Below are positions 42,473 through 54,639 of a stretch of 64,000 nt of DNA, piece by piece. Position 1 is the stretch's first letter, and the number at the start of each line of letters is the position of its first letter. Source of the stretch: Artemia franciscana. Lineage: Eukaryota; Arthropoda; Branchiopoda; Anostraca; Artemiidae. The stretch spans positions 5,038,171-5,102,170 of the forward strand of contig NC_088881.1 of the NCBI RefSeq assembly GCF_032884065.1. The letters are read 5' to 3'. The notes under the pieces are model-generated. The model ran no database searches. It was given only the letters and a program-made list of their open reading frames with translations, and was not told where the DNA came from. A program made the translations under genes and the position numbers.

Positions 42473-44735
42473 ATTCTGAGGTTCTTTTGGTCCAAGGACC
42501 GATCTGTGGAAGTTTTTTATGCGATGGGACATTTAAGACCTTCTTTCAACGTCATAACCAATAGTCAATCGGCATTTTTGATACCAAGACTTTAAATACT
42601 TCTAAAGCAAACTTGGTTAGATTGGTTCCTGAAAACTTCAATCGATATTCGTAATATTCAAGATGCATAAAAAGTCTAGGATTTGATAAGAAATACTTAC
42701 CACTCTTACACCCATTCTTTCAAATCCATTCCTCAAAACTGAAAGAAAAAATCAAAAGATAAAGTAAAAGTAAAGACATAGGAGAAAGTAAAAAAATAGG
42801 CTAAAGGATAAAGCATAGAGTAAACGAATAGATGGAATTGGGAGCCTTACAGGACATTAGAATGCGTACAGACTAATCATTGTATTTCATTTTTAATTGT
42901 TTAAAATTGATTGCTGAATTGCATCTGCTAAAGACTTCGACTCTATTTTACAGTGTCGTAGCTTTTACAGTTGACCCCCTTTGAGGACCGTTTTGTGGAT
43001 TTATTTTTTGAAGTCTCATATCAGAGTTTCTAAAATAGATCACTTTTGGAAAGCTTTTTGCTGACTATTCTTCCTCCTTTGTGGAGTTTTCCAGACATAA
43101 ATTTACGTAGAATGTCCCAGAATCCTACTCAGAAGGTGTAAGCCAACAAAGGGTGACTAGAGACTTCAGCATGCTCAGATTCAGCCTTTACAAGAATCAA
43201 GGTTGCTACTCCTAGTGATTTGTCACGATTTCTAGTGATTTTTATATTGCCTAAATAAAAATCACTAAATTTGGACATACATCACAAGATTATGAATGAA
43301 AATCACTATAATCCTGTGATTTTATTTGTCACCAGGTGGCAGCCGTGGCGAGAATACAAACATCCATCGAATTGGCTAGCTTAAGCTTTATCTGGCTTCT
43401 AGAACATTTTTGAGAGCTAACTCTCTTCGACTAGACAATGAGTACATGGATTAATCACAAGACTAAATTTTCAATTAAATTTCATAAAATTTTATTTCTG
43501 AGTAGTATCTCCCAGGGACTTCCATTTTTGGAAGTCCTGAATGGAATCCATGATTCCATTTTTACAGTGTTACAGTTCCCACAATTAACCCCTTTATTGG
43601 TCCCTTTTTTGGAGTCTCCTAGGTTCACATTGATAGAAAATATCCATGTCCCGTTCAGAAGGAGAAAGCCATCAGAAGGTGATAGCTTCACCGCTTATCA
43701 ATTCTAGCTAGCCCTGTACATGGCTAGATAAAGAGTACACAACCACAAAAATTTTCAATTGAATGATTTGAAAGTAACCTTAATATGAACATAATAAGGA
43801 CACTGACTAATCACACAATTAAATTTTCAATTAGAATTAATTAACTTCTATATTTGAATTGTGTCTGCCGGAGAATTTGATCCTGCTTTCACAATCTCAC
43901 ACCATCGCAATAAATTACTTTCAAGGACTCTTTTACTAGTTTTTCTTGTTTCTTTTTTGTCATTTTCAAGCTCCCCGTCGTCTCATCTATACAATTTGCC
44001 TCAAAACCCTTGTTAGAGGGAAATCAGTCGTCAGAAGTTGACGGAAGAACTTCATGTGTGCTGATTAAGCCACTACGAGAATATCCTGGCTGTATCCAAT
44101 AATTTTAACCAGCTTTAGGTTTGTACTTCCCTTTGAAAGTTTGGGTGTGTTCTTTACTTGTAGCCCAGCATATTTCAACATTTCGGAAGTCCAACAGTGT
44201 CTCAGTAATAGGTCACAATTCAGCTTTCATTCGATAGCTGAGACTCATTTTTCCTTTTAACTGATTGCATTTTTTGTGGATTTTTAATTTGCATTTTTCT
44301 TAAGCTCTTGAACAATTTGAAAATAATCAAAAGTATGCAAAAATAAATAAAAACTTTTAATTAAAAAAAAGTTTACATCATATTGGAAGAAAAGTTCTCC
44401 ACTTTATCGCTCACCGAACAAATACATATGGAGCGAATGATCCAATGACATGAGTATTTTGTTTCTTAGGAGCTGAGTTAGAGCTATAAACTTGTTGAAG
44501 ATGATATCCTGGAGATTACCCCCCCCCCCCGCCTCCTAGAGTTTGAAAATATTTTATCCTCCCCACCCCAAACTAAATTGCTGTGAATCAAAGCGTGAAC
44601 CAATCTTCATACATAGTTTCTTAAACATACAAGTAAATTGAATAAACTTCACTAATACAGTGTGCGATCTACCAGTGATTCATCATAATGATTGAATTAA
44701 AACTAGACAATGCTCCTGTCGTAGAAAAAAAGAAG
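42473..44735. other. Non-coding region with weak internal repeats
   Basis: No gene. Around 42,890, 43,450 and 43,815 similar series of words recur (CTAATCA, AAATTTTCAATTA, TTACAGT, TCAGAAGGTG), suggesting three very old copies of one sequence. TAGTGATTT/AAATCACTA inverted words cluster at 43,215-43,325. Confidence 0.4.
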
Positions 44736-44995
44736 AAAAAATACGATTCAAAACAAATTCTATAGTATTTCATGATGATATTTTCCCATTCATCTTCAGT
44801 TCCAAAAGTTTTTAGAATGTATGTTTGGATGGTTATAGGCCTAACTGAAAAAGTCATACATTTCAGAAAGATAAAACTAGATTTAAATTGAAACCATCTA
44901 TGAAAATAATGTAATAAGGGTATATCGATAAGAATTAAGGGTGATATTTCGGTAAAATATCGAAAGCTTGTTGTTAAATCGTGACTGGGTTCACT
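44736..44995 (+). repeat. Segmental duplication, copy 1
   Basis: GATTCAAAACAAATTCTATA to GAAAGCTTGTTGTTAAATCG is repeated almost exactly at 45,837-46,080, at an offset of about 1,093 bp. The intervening sequence is minisatellite, so the duplication spans both. Confidence 0.85.
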
Positions 44996-47180
44996 CCTCC
45001 TCCACCACTCTTCTAATATCTGGATATGTTCCTAGATTCCTATTTCTATATTCCTCCTATGCTCATCCTTCTCTTCCATCTGCCCTCTAATATCTAGATA
45101 CGTTCCTTTATTTCTCTTTTTACATTCCTCATAGGCTCCTCCTTCTCCTCCATATTCCCTCTAATATTTGGATACGTTCCTAGACTCCTATTTCTACATT
45201 CTTCATAGGCTTCTCCTTTTCCTCCATCTCCCCTCTAATGTCTGGGTACGTTCCTAGACTCCTATTTCTACAGTCTTCCTAGGCTGCTTCTTCTCTTCCA
45301 CCACCCTACTAATGTCTGGATACGTTCCCAGACTCCTCTTTCTACATTCCTCCTAGGCTCTTCCTTCTCCTCCATCTTCCCTCTAATATTTGGATACGTT
45401 CCTAGACTCCTATTTCTACATTCTTTATAGGCTTCTCGTTTTCCTCCATCTCCCCTCTAATGTCTGGGTACGTTCCTAGACTCCTATTTCTACATTCTTC
45501 CTAGGCTGCTTCTTCTCTTCCACCACCCTACTAATGTCTGGATATGTTTCCAGACTCTTCTTTCTACATTCCTCCTAGGCTCTTCCTTCTCCTCCATCTT
45601 CTCTCTAATATTTGGATACGTTCTTAGACTCCTCTTTCTATATTCCTCCTATGCTCATCCTTCTCCTCTGTCTGCCCTCCAATGTCTAGATACGTTTCCT
45701 TTATTCCTCTTTTTACATTCCTCATAGGCTCCTCCTTCTCCTCCATCTTCCCTCTAATATTTGGATACGTTCCTAGACTTCTATTTCTACATTTTTCATA
45801 GGCTTCTCCTTTTCCTCCATCTCCGAAGAAAAAAGACGATTCAAAACAAATTCTATAGTATTTCATGGTGATATTTTCCCATTCATCTTCAGTTCCAAAA
45901 GTTTTTAGAATGTATGTTTGGATGGTTATAAGCCTAACTGAAAAAGTCATACATTTCAGAAAGATAAAACTAGATTTAAATTGAAACCATCTATGAAAAT
46001 AATGTAATAAGGGTATATCGATAAGAATTAAGGGTGATATTTCGGTAAAATATCGAAAGCTTGCTGTTAAATCGTGACTGGGTTTACTCCTCCTCCACCA
46101 CTCTTCTAACATCTGGATACGTTCGTAGATTCCTATTTCTATATTCCTCCTATGCTCATCCTTCTCCTCCATCTGCCCTCTAATGTCTAGATACGTTCCT
46201 TTATTTCTCTTTTTACATTCCTCATAGGCTCCTCCTTCTCTTCCATCTTCCCTCTAATATTTGGATACGTTCCTAGAAACCTATTTCTACATTCTTCTTA
46301 GGCTCCTTCTTCTCTTCCACCACCCTACTAATGTCTGGATGCGTTTCCAGACTCCTCTTTCTACATTCTTCTTAGGCTGCTTCTTCTCTTCCACCACCCT
46401 ACTAATGTCTGGATACGTTCTCAGACTCCTCTTTCTACATTCTTCTTAGGCTGCTTCTTCTCTTCCACCACCCTACTAATGTCTGGATACGTTACCAGAC
46501 TCCTCTTTCTACATTCCTCCTAGGCTCTTCCTTCTCCTCCATCTTCCCTCTAATATTTGGATATGTTCCTAGACTCCTATTTCTATATTCCTCCTATGCT
46601 CATCCTTCTCCTCCATCTGCTCTCTAATGTCTAGATACGTTCCTTTATTCCTCTTTTTACATTCCTCCTAGGCTCTTCCTTCTCTTCCATCTTCCCTCTA
46701 ATATTTGGATACGTTCCTAGACTCCTATTTCTACATTCTTCATAGGCTTCTCCTTTTCCTCATCTCCCCTCTAATGTCTGGGTACGTTCCTAGACTCCCA
46801 TTTCTACATTCTTCCTAGGCTGCTTCTTCTCTTCCACCACCCTACTAATGTCTGGATACGCTCCCAGACTCCTCTTTCTACATTCCTCCTAGGCTCTTCC
46901 TTCTCCTCCATCTTCCCTCTAATATTTAGATACGTTCCTAGACACCTACTTCTACATTCCTCCTAGACTCCTCCTTCTCCTCCACCACCCTTCTAATGTC
47001 TGGATAGGTTCCAAGCCTCCTCTTTCAACGTTTCTCTCAGACTCCTCCTTCTCCTTCGCCATCCCTCTAATGTCTGTCTAATGGCTGGATACGTTCTTAG
47101 ACTCCTCTTTCTACATTCCTCCTAGGCTCCTCCTTCTCCTCCATTTACCTTCTAATGTCTGGTTACATTCCTAGATTATG
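44996..47180 (-). repeat. ~75-bp minisatellite with higher-order organisation
   Basis: About 28 units of the type CTAATGTCTGGATACGTTCC, AGACTCCTCTTTCTACATTC, TCCTAGGCTCTTCCTTCTCC. Variant classes recur in order: A (TAATATTTGGATACG), B (TGTCTGGGTACG with GCTGCTTCTTCTC), C (CCACCCTACTAATG) and D (TGTCTAGATACGTTCCTTTA). Runs such as A-B-C-A-B-C and D-A imply amplification of multi-unit blocks. The unit is a multiple of three. Minus-strand reading gives 25-residue charged repeats (MEEKEEPRRNV, GKMEEK), including a 182-codon open frame at 45,624-46,172 that also spans the duplicated non-repeat segment. I do not regard that as a proven gene. Confidence 0.88.
45837..46080 (+). repeat. Segmental duplication, copy 2
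   Basis: This is the partner of 44,736-44,995, embedded in the minisatellite. Differences are few substitutions and a small deletion at the left edge (AAAAAAGACGATTC). Confidence 0.85.
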
Positions 47181-47424
47181 ACTCTTATGTTGCTGAATCA
47201 TATTGAAAATATTATGTTTACAAATTGGACAGTATCAAACCCAAATAGATAACATTATTGAGGGAAAGGCTAAGACAGGTTTAACTGAGCTGAAATTAAG
47301 CCTGGGTAAAAAACCGTAAAAATCTCCGGCATCGAAAGTTACAATCTAACTATCTATGATTCAAATACCGAATTGTGTCGCACATAATTCGAATTAATTC
47401 CGGTTATTAAATAAAAAATAAGTT

Positions 47425-49112
47425 TTTTTAATTGCAAGCAAGAAACGACATTAAAACTTAAAACGATCAGAAATTATTCCGTATATGAAAGGGGTTGTCC
47501 CCTCGGTAACGCCACGCTCTTTACACTGAAGTTTGACTCTTTGTCACAACACTACTTTTTAAAACAATAAAAAAAACTTTAGCGTAAAGAACGAGGCGTT
47601 GCAGAGGGAACAGCCCCTTTCATATACGGATAATTATTATTCGTTTTAAGTTTTAATGCTGCTCCTTACTTGCAGTTAAAAAAAACTTACTTTTTTATTT
47701 AATTTCTGAACTTTTTTGAATTAATGCAAGTCTTAATTTTGGCTAACCGCTCATGAATAGTTAAAACGAAATTTCCATATTATTATTTTTTTTTTACTAA
47801 ATGGCTTTCTCATACTTTTGATGGGAAGATTTTGATACGAAAAAGGGGTAGAGGAGGAGGCCTAGAGGCCCTCCAGTTTTTAATTACTCAAAGATGCAAC
47901 TAGATTTTTGTTTATTTTTTGTACATACTTTTTGTTAATAATAAACATACGTACCTTACAAATTAGCTTACGTAACGAACTTCTATATGTGTGTATTCTT
48001 ATTACGTATATGAGGGGGTTTGCCCCCTCGTCGATACCTTGCTCTTCACACTAAAGCTCTTCGCCCAAATATTTAAGAATAACCCCTGAATCACAAAGGC
48101 CGTAGAATAAATAATTGAGTTTATTAAGAATAATTTAGCGTAAAGAGCAAGGTATTGTGGAGAAGAGAACCCCCTAATCTACATAATATCTTTTGTTCGT
48201 TTTAAGTTTTAATGCTGCTCATTACTTCCAGGTAAAAAAAAGTTCTATTTATTTTCTATTATTTTTTTTAATAATGCTAGAAAATCCTGCGCCCCCTTCA
48301 TGGAAATCTCTTCCCTCATGATAAATTCCTCCATGGTAATATGCTCCCATGTAACCCCTGCCCCACGACCCCCCCAGCACAAAAAAGTCCCTCTGAAAAA
48401 GTGTGTACATTTACTATATAACCATTACTATGTGTAAACAATGGTCAAAGTTTGTGACTTACAGCCCCTCCCCCGGGACTGTGGGGGATTAAGTTGTCTC
48501 TAAAGCCGTATTTATTAAGTTTTCGACTAAGCTGAACAGAATGGCTATCTCAAAATTTTGATTCGGTGACTTTGGGAAACAATTTTGCGTGGGAGGGGCC
48601 TAGGTGCCCTTCAATTTTTTTTGTTGCTTAAAAAAGCCATTGGAACTTTCAATTTTCGTTAGAATGAGCTCTCTTGAAAAATTCTAGGACCTCTGGGTCA
48701 CTACGATCACCCCTGGGAAAAAGAAAAAAAAAAATAAAAATAAATACGCATCAGTGATCCGTCATCTGGCAAAAAACACAAAATTCCACATTTTTGTAGA
48801 TAGGAGCATGAAACTTCAACAACAGGGTTCTCGGATACGTTAAATCTGATGGTGCAATTTTTGTTAACATTCTATGACTTTTAGGGGGGGGTTTCCCTTA
48901 TTTTCTAAAATAAGACCGATTTTCTCAGCCTCGTAAATTTTGATAGGTAAGACTAAGCTTCATAAAAAACTTATATAATTAAAATCAGCATTACAATGCG
49001 ATTCTTTTGATGTAGCTATTGGTATCGAAATTCCGCTTTTTAGAGTTTCGGTTCCTATTTAGCCAGGTCGCTCCTTACTACAGTTCGTTACCACGAACTG
49101 TTTGATAATAAT
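47425..49112 (+). repeat. Repeat D, full-length copy (~1.69 kb)
   Basis: Co-linear with 57,511-59,157 over its whole length: TTTTTTTAATTGCAAG start, first inverted-repeat module (47,462-47,648), second module (about 47,998-48,235), GGTCAAAGTTTGTGACTTAC, CCACATTTTTGTAGATAGGA, and the end GTTCGTTACCACGAACTGTT. It has no coding frame. The end contains TTCGT-TACC-ACGAA, a short hairpin. Confidence 0.85.
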
Positions 49113-50818
49113 TTTGCATTGTGAGTGAACTATTGATGCGAAGCAAAAAATAATTACCACAACAACTTTAGTAAAGTTTGGTAGGGAAACAGAATACAGC
49201 TTAGGGTGGGGACAACCATACAACAGAGGGAGGTGCATCTACGACGATAATGATCATTATATTTGGTAGTAGGGTTTAATAGAAAATCCAATGGTATATT
49301 TTCTTTTACCGTTTAATATATATCATGTGTCTAAATATTACCAAATTAAGCGTTATTTGGGTAGTTATGAGCCAAGATTCTCAGACTATACTCTCCTTAG
49401 AGCTATCATTGGAACTATAATAGTCGTTATCGTAACAATTGTGCCCCAGATCCTATTTGGGCCAGATGTTGCCCAAAGCTAGTTACACTAGCGAATGGTA
49501 TATCTGGAAAGCAATACATGAGAAATATAATGAGAAAGTAATTTTGTTGTTCCTCTTAATGGACAAACTGCACCGCAGTTTGTCCTAAGAATTACTAAGA
49601 ATTGTATTGTTATAGCAGTTGATTGGAAAGGTAAATGTCACTTAAATGGTAAATGTCAAATGACTCCTGCGAGGTAGGATTGCCTCATTCTAATTTTGGA
49701 AACTTGGGCTTTATCTGCAGTAATAAGATACAAAAATTGTTATATTTTTAAAATATGGGATACAATAGTAATCTTCTTTGCTATTATAAGTACTTATTTA
49801 CTGAAGGACTCTTACCGAACAATTACCAAAAGCGTGTTGGTATAGGAGTTTCTTGGAAAGGTGAATGTCACTAAGACCGTAAAATCGTGACAACTTCCTA
49901 GTCCTTAGAATAGAGGGGAAGGGGATATAAACTTATCATTTTGGACATTTGAGCCTTATGTGTGGGAATAACACGCAAAAAGTGTTTGAGCATTAAATAC
50001 GCTTTATAACACTAATATTCTTTTCTTATTATAGTGTTTTGTTTACTGAAGTAATCTTAACCTACACTTACCAAATATTGTATTATTAAATTAACTGATT
50101 GGAAAGGCGAAGTCTCTTAAATTTATAGATGTTGACTATTCCCCAGTGCCCACAAAACTTTGGAAATTCAAAGTTTGAAAATCAGGGCGTTATTGTTGGC
50201 AATATTTATGCAAAACCTGTGTATTTTGAAAAACATCTGTTAACTAATCGTAAAAATCGGCAAGATAGATCACATAGGAGTTAATTTCAATTTTAAAAAA
50301 TTTGAAAATTAATGTCATTAAATAAATTTGTAGTCCAGAAAGAGGAGGGGGTGCTTACATTTTGAAAGTGGGATTCTTGTAATGGTTATGCCTGCCAACA
50401 TTCGTTTATCTTATTAATAAGGTCAAATTACTTAACACAAGGGCTCGAAGTCCCTCCCCTTCCATCTAAAAAGCTTGTCATCCAGGACGTTATTGTATCA
50501 AGTTTAGAATAAATTTTAAAACTATTTTTTCAGAAGGAACTGCAAAGTAGAAGGAACTGTTTTAAGTAGCCTACCTAAACAAAGGCTAAGAGTGCTTTGG
50601 TTTGATTTTAAATTGTAACAAAACTTATTCACGGAGCATACCTCTACTGAAATTTTAATTTCACTAGAAGTGGAGACACCAAGGGCCCTCTCTTGGATAT
50701 ACTCCATAGCAGAATTGTCGTCATAGAGAAATTAGATAAAAATGTTAGGCACAAAATGCCTAAGGGAGCATATGAAATTGTTTCTATTATTGTTTCTCGG
50801 GGAGGGGTGTAATAAACG
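49113..50818. other. Non-coding region with one small hydrophobic ORF
   Basis: A 63-codon plus-strand frame at 49,291-49,482 contains a membrane-like segment (AIIGTIIVVIVTIVPQI). It has no promoter, splice or polyadenylation signal that I can point to, so it is not called. Imperfect repeats of GATTGGAAAGGTAAATGTCA and TTACCAAA words occur between 49,600 and 50,130, consistent with an old duplication of ~240 bp. Confidence 0.35.
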
Positions 50819-51001
50819 TTAGTAGAAACGTGTGACGGCTTTGTTTAAGTTTTTGTTTATCTTATCAATTATCTTTTGCAATTCATTGCAAAAGTTTTTC
50901 AGTTTGCTTACTTTGAAATAAAATATCCATAAAACGACAAGCACAATAATAAATGAGACATAATTAGTCCAGCCTGAATCTTCTTCCTTTTTCTCGCTCA
51001 T
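50819..51001 (-). CDS. Possible small single-pass membrane protein
   Basis: A 60-codon ORF: charged N terminus (MSEKKEEDSGW), one transmembrane helix (YVSFIIVLVVLWIFYFKV, residues ~14-31) and a basic, asparagine-rich C-terminal helix (LQKIIDKINKNLNKAV). This is the usual build of small integral membrane micropeptides. There is no clear Kozak context or polyadenylation signal and no homologue that I recognise. Chance is a real alternative in AT-rich DNA. Confidence 0.3.
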   Translation of the reverse strand: MSEKKEEDSGWTNYVSFIIVLVVLWIFYFKVSKLKNFCNELQKIIDKINKNLNKAVTRFY

Positions 51002-52137
51002 AGCTGAATTCTACAGAAACTTATATTGAACTGACCAATAGCAAACATCAAAACAAGAAATACATCTTTGCCAAAAAGGATACAGTGTTCTAAAATAGAG
51101 TCTATATCGGTTACTTTTTTGGCATCGATTTTGAAGTTCCTACTTTAGACTTTGCTGACTCAAGTTGAATTCATGTGAAAATTTGATGTGGCAACGTTGC
51201 TTGGCTCTGGTATCCCTATTTAGCAGGTGTTATTTATTACCTGTGAATGTAAATGACTGATGCCCAAATATTTGGAACAAGGTCAGTTATTGGTTTGACA
51301 TTGAAATTGCGTAAAACACAAATAAATGGAGAACTTATGTCTAAACCTTAAATATGACACGTATATATATATCGGATCTTGGAATTTTAGTTTACTTTTG
51401 ATTAACTACAATCAATGTCAATTGCAAAGAGCATTGAAAACCTACAAGAGTGGAAATTGGCGCTAGTGTCAGCAAAAAAAAACAAGGTCATCTAGCGTAT
51501 GGCGACACTTAGAGTTTTCTTTTCTGTTTAAAATAAGAATGCTTAAATTTATTTCTGTAGTTGGTAAAGTTAGCGTAGTGATAAGTTCCTGATCTTAGTT
51601 TGTGACGGAAAAATTATTGCAAAGCTTGAAAAAATACTGCCAGCTTCCAGTCTTGAAAGTTACCCGTGCTTATAGTTGCTACTCTGATCTTTCTACACTT
51701 CAACCCCTTGTTGACTCTCCCTAATTCCTGTCACAGAGTAAAGTTAGCACGTAATCTCTTAAGGTTTCAACGCCTTCTAAATAAAAACACTTCTCACCTT
51801 GCTCGGCCCATTTTTGGTTTATTCATGCAAAAAAGTTACAATTTTCAAAAACTTCATTTTTTTTATTCAAAATTAAAAAGTTTATACGGAATTGCCACAT
51901 TTTTGTGGGTAATAGAGCGCTAAACCTTTAGACCATTTAAGCGAAGCTAACTAGTTAAGTTTGGCAAGTCTTGTGTAATTTTGGTTCAGTTCGATCCTTA
52001 AAAAATCCAAGACGACTTCTTAAGCAATTTCGTGTCATGTGTTTTCCGCTTATCGTTTGATGGCTTTTCCTAACGTTTTTTTTTAATCTCATTTTTCTCA
52101 GCTCTCCAACATTAGTTTTTGTATTGTATCAGATTAA
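51002..52137. other. Non-coding region
   Basis: No gene is supported. The 85-codon frame at 51,666-51,923 has no domain or signal. Confidence 0.4.
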
Positions 52138-52262
52138 CGACGCTTCTTGACTACTAAGGTCCCTGCGTAGGCCCTGCAGTGCATTCCTGCAGCATGATTC
52201 GATCTCTGGGTCCCGTATTACCAAGCTAAGGTCAAACCCACTGTGCCACCACAGGACCATGT
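52138..52262 (-). repeat. tRNA-derived SINE, copy B
   Basis: Minus-strand match to the SINE at 16,575: GTGGCACAGTGGGTTTGACC (A box), GATCGAATCATG (B-box-like), GCAGGAATGCACTGCAGGG and GTAGTCAAGAAGCGTCGTT. About 95% identical by eye over 120 bp. Confidence 0.78.
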
Positions 52263-52488
52263 GTTTTTGTATTATTGTCACATAAATTGTTAAATTTGTG
52301 AGCCATTTTTCGACGCCTTTCAAATTTTCAATTACTTCCAATTATCATCAAAATATGCAATTCTGGTGATAGTTCTACGTCAGAATCCCCCTCTCTTGTA
52401 TGAACTCCTTGTATAAACAAAACAACATAAACAGGTAATTAGGAACAATAAAAATCTTAAAAACAAACACTATTGTACAAGAATGGAG

Positions 52489-52560
52489 TGCGGAGTGCTA
52501 AGTACTCTTTCCTTTGGCCGTGGTAACTTAGGTTCGAATCTCAGTTAAGACAAATTTTTA
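52489..52560 (+). repeat. tRNA-like sequence with a perfect B box
   Basis: GGAGTGCTAAGTACTC could serve as A box/D arm, and GGTTCGAATCTCA is a near-consensus B box/T loop ~40 bp later. No complete cloverleaf with paired acceptor ends is evident, so a tRNA-derived SINE head or tRNA pseudogene is likely. Confidence 0.4.
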
Positions 52561-52688
52561 ATAGCAAGGTTACAGGAAAGATACCTTGCAGCAAGGATGC
52601 AATAAAGGAAATACAAAAAATGTGGAATTACCAGCCTCAAAACTGAAAATTATACATAATAGTTTTGGTTTATTTTCTCTCATTTCAG

Positions 52689-52850
52689 GCTCTAATTTTC
52701 TCCATTTGCTTGACTGCGTGTGTATTTGTTTATGCATTTGTGCATGCTTGTATTGGATATAGATTTGCCCCCATTTTACGCCAGACTGACCTGGAACTCG
52801 AAATGGAATCCAAAATCAAATTTGTCTCAATAAAAACCAAGAGGGTATAG
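52689..52850 (+). CDS. Candidate 3'-terminal exon of a membrane protein
   Basis: TTTATTTTCTCTCATTTCAG at 52,669-52,688 is a strong splice acceptor. The exon then reads ALIFSICLTACVFVYAFVHA (a transmembrane helix), CIGYRFAPILRQTDLELEME and SKIKFVSIKTKRV, a plausible basic cytoplasmic tail. TAG follows at 52,848 and AATAAA at 52,874-52,879, only ~24 bp after the stop. The acceptor, hydrophobic segment, stop and polyadenylation signal in the right order support a real last exon in phase 0. The upstream exons are not found in this window. The frame also opens upstream at an ATG at 52,665, so a chance ORF cannot be excluded. Confidence 0.4.
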   Translation, partial: ALIFSICLTACVFVYAFVHACIGYRFAPILRQTDLELEMESKIKFVSIKTKRV

Positions 52851-53099
52851 CAGTTAGGAATACATTACGTAAGAATAAATACAGTTTCATGATAGTAAAA
52901 ACAAAAATGAGCTGGAAAACGGATTGGACTTTACATAACTCCATCCCTTTAGCTTATTTTTCTCAATTCACTGACCTTTTTACATTCAAGAGTTCATAAC
53001 TAAGATGAATTCGATACGAATTCGATGAATTCGATATTCGAAATGTTATGCAAAGCTGAATCCGTTTCACTTCCCTTTGTTTTCACTTATATTCATATA
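52851..53099. other. Non-coding, possible 3' flank of the exon above
   Basis: Contains the AATAAA at 52,874 and a short GAATTCGATACGAATTCGAT palindromic stretch near 53,010. Nothing else is seen. Confidence 0.4.
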
Positions 53100-53156
53100 C
53101 TAGCTGTTGGTTGGGGTGGCGCTTCGCGCCACCCCAACACCTAGTTGGTGGGGGCG

Positions 53157-53230
<74 letters not shown>

Positions 53231-54639
53231 GAAAACAATCCGTATTCAGATCTATACCTCATGATTCTAATGATTGTCCTTGAGCTTTGTTGATGGTGAT
53301 TGCTGACCGACCATTCCCTGTGTCGCCGTCGTCATTTATATATCCCACTGTGCCCCCCGGCGTCCCCGTTGTAGTTGTGTCCCTGTGTCCAGGTCGTCAT
53401 TTATATTCCCTGTGTCCCGGTCGTCATTTGTGTCCCGGTGTCCCAGTCTGTGATTTCTCTTTGAGTGTCCTGGGCGTCATTTGTATTCCTTGTGTCCCGA
53501 TGTCCCGGTCTGTATATACATTCGTTTTTGAATTGGTCTTTTTTTTAGTTTTTAGTTTTTTACCTTTTTTAGCTTTTTTAGTGATACCTCATGATTCTAA
53601 TGATTGCCCTTGAGTTTTGTTGATGGTGATTGCTAATCGAACATTCCCTGTGTCCCCGTTGTAGTTGTGTCCCTGTGTCCAGGTCGTCATTTACATTCCC
53701 TGTGTCCCGGTCGTCATTTGTGTCCCGGTGTCCCAGTCTGTGATTTCTCTTTGAGTGTCCTGGGCGTCATTTATATTCCTTGTGTCCCGATGTCCCGGTC
53801 TGTATTTACATTCGTTTTTGAATTGGTCTTGTTTTTAGTTTTTAGTTTTTTACCTTTTTTTTAGCTCTTTTAATGATACCTCATGATTCTAATGATTGCC
53901 CTTGAGTTTTGTTGATGGTGATTGCTAATCGAACATTCCCTGTGTCCCCTTCGTCATTTATATATCCCCCTGTGCTCCCCGGCGTCCCCGTTGTAGCAGT
54001 GTCCCTGTGTCCCGGTCGTCATTTATATTCCCTGTGTCCCGGTCGTTATTTGTATCCCGGTGTCCCGGTCTGTTCCTTTTTGAAATGGTATATGATGAAA
54101 TAAATTTTTGTATTTTTCCCCTTTTTTCTTTTTATTTTTTTTTTTTTTGGTTTTTACCTTTTTTAGTTTTTTTAGTTTTTTTCTTTTTTCTTTTTAGTTT
54201 TTTTTGTTTTTTTTAGTTTTGTTTTTCTCCTTTATTTTTCATTTTTTTTTCCTTTTTTTCTTGTTTTACAGTTTTTTTAGTTTTTTAGCTTTTTTAGTTT
54301 TTTTGTAGTTTTTACCTTTTTTTAAGTTTTTTAGTTGTTGTTTTTTTACTTATGTCCTGGTCGTCATTTATACTCTCTGTGTTCCGGTTGTCATTTGTGT
54401 CCCGGTGCTTTGTTCATGGTGATTGCTAATCGAACATTCCTTGTGTCCCGGTCGCTTTCTCTTTGAGTGTCCCGGTCGTCATTTATATTCCCTATGTGCC
54501 GGTGTCTCGGTCGTCATTTGTGTCCCGATGTCCCGGTCTGTAATTTCATCAGTCGAAAACATGACGTCAGTCAACACACAAACATGACGTCACCCGACAG
54601 AACCACACACACACAGACAACTTATTTTTATATATATAC
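53100..54639 (-). mobile_element. Non-autonomous Helitron with three internal repeats
   Basis: The 3' end (minus strand) is CTAG at 53,103-53,100 with the terminal hairpin; a 4-base TTGG insertion enlarges one arm. The outer G-rich hairpin has been replaced by an (AT)n array (53,158-53,228). The body has three successive copies of the block starting at the helicase remnant (TGATTCTAATGATTG, GCTTTGTTGATGGTGATTGC) with GTCCCGGTCGTCATTT repeats, at about 53,230, 53,585 and 53,872. The 5' end TATATATATAAAAATAAG lies at 54,639-54,622 and abuts the 3' end of the next element. Confidence 0.78.

Noticed and set aside
49291-49482. Small hydrophobic 63-codon ORF
   Set aside because: One membrane-like stretch but no promoter, splice, polyadenylation or homology support.
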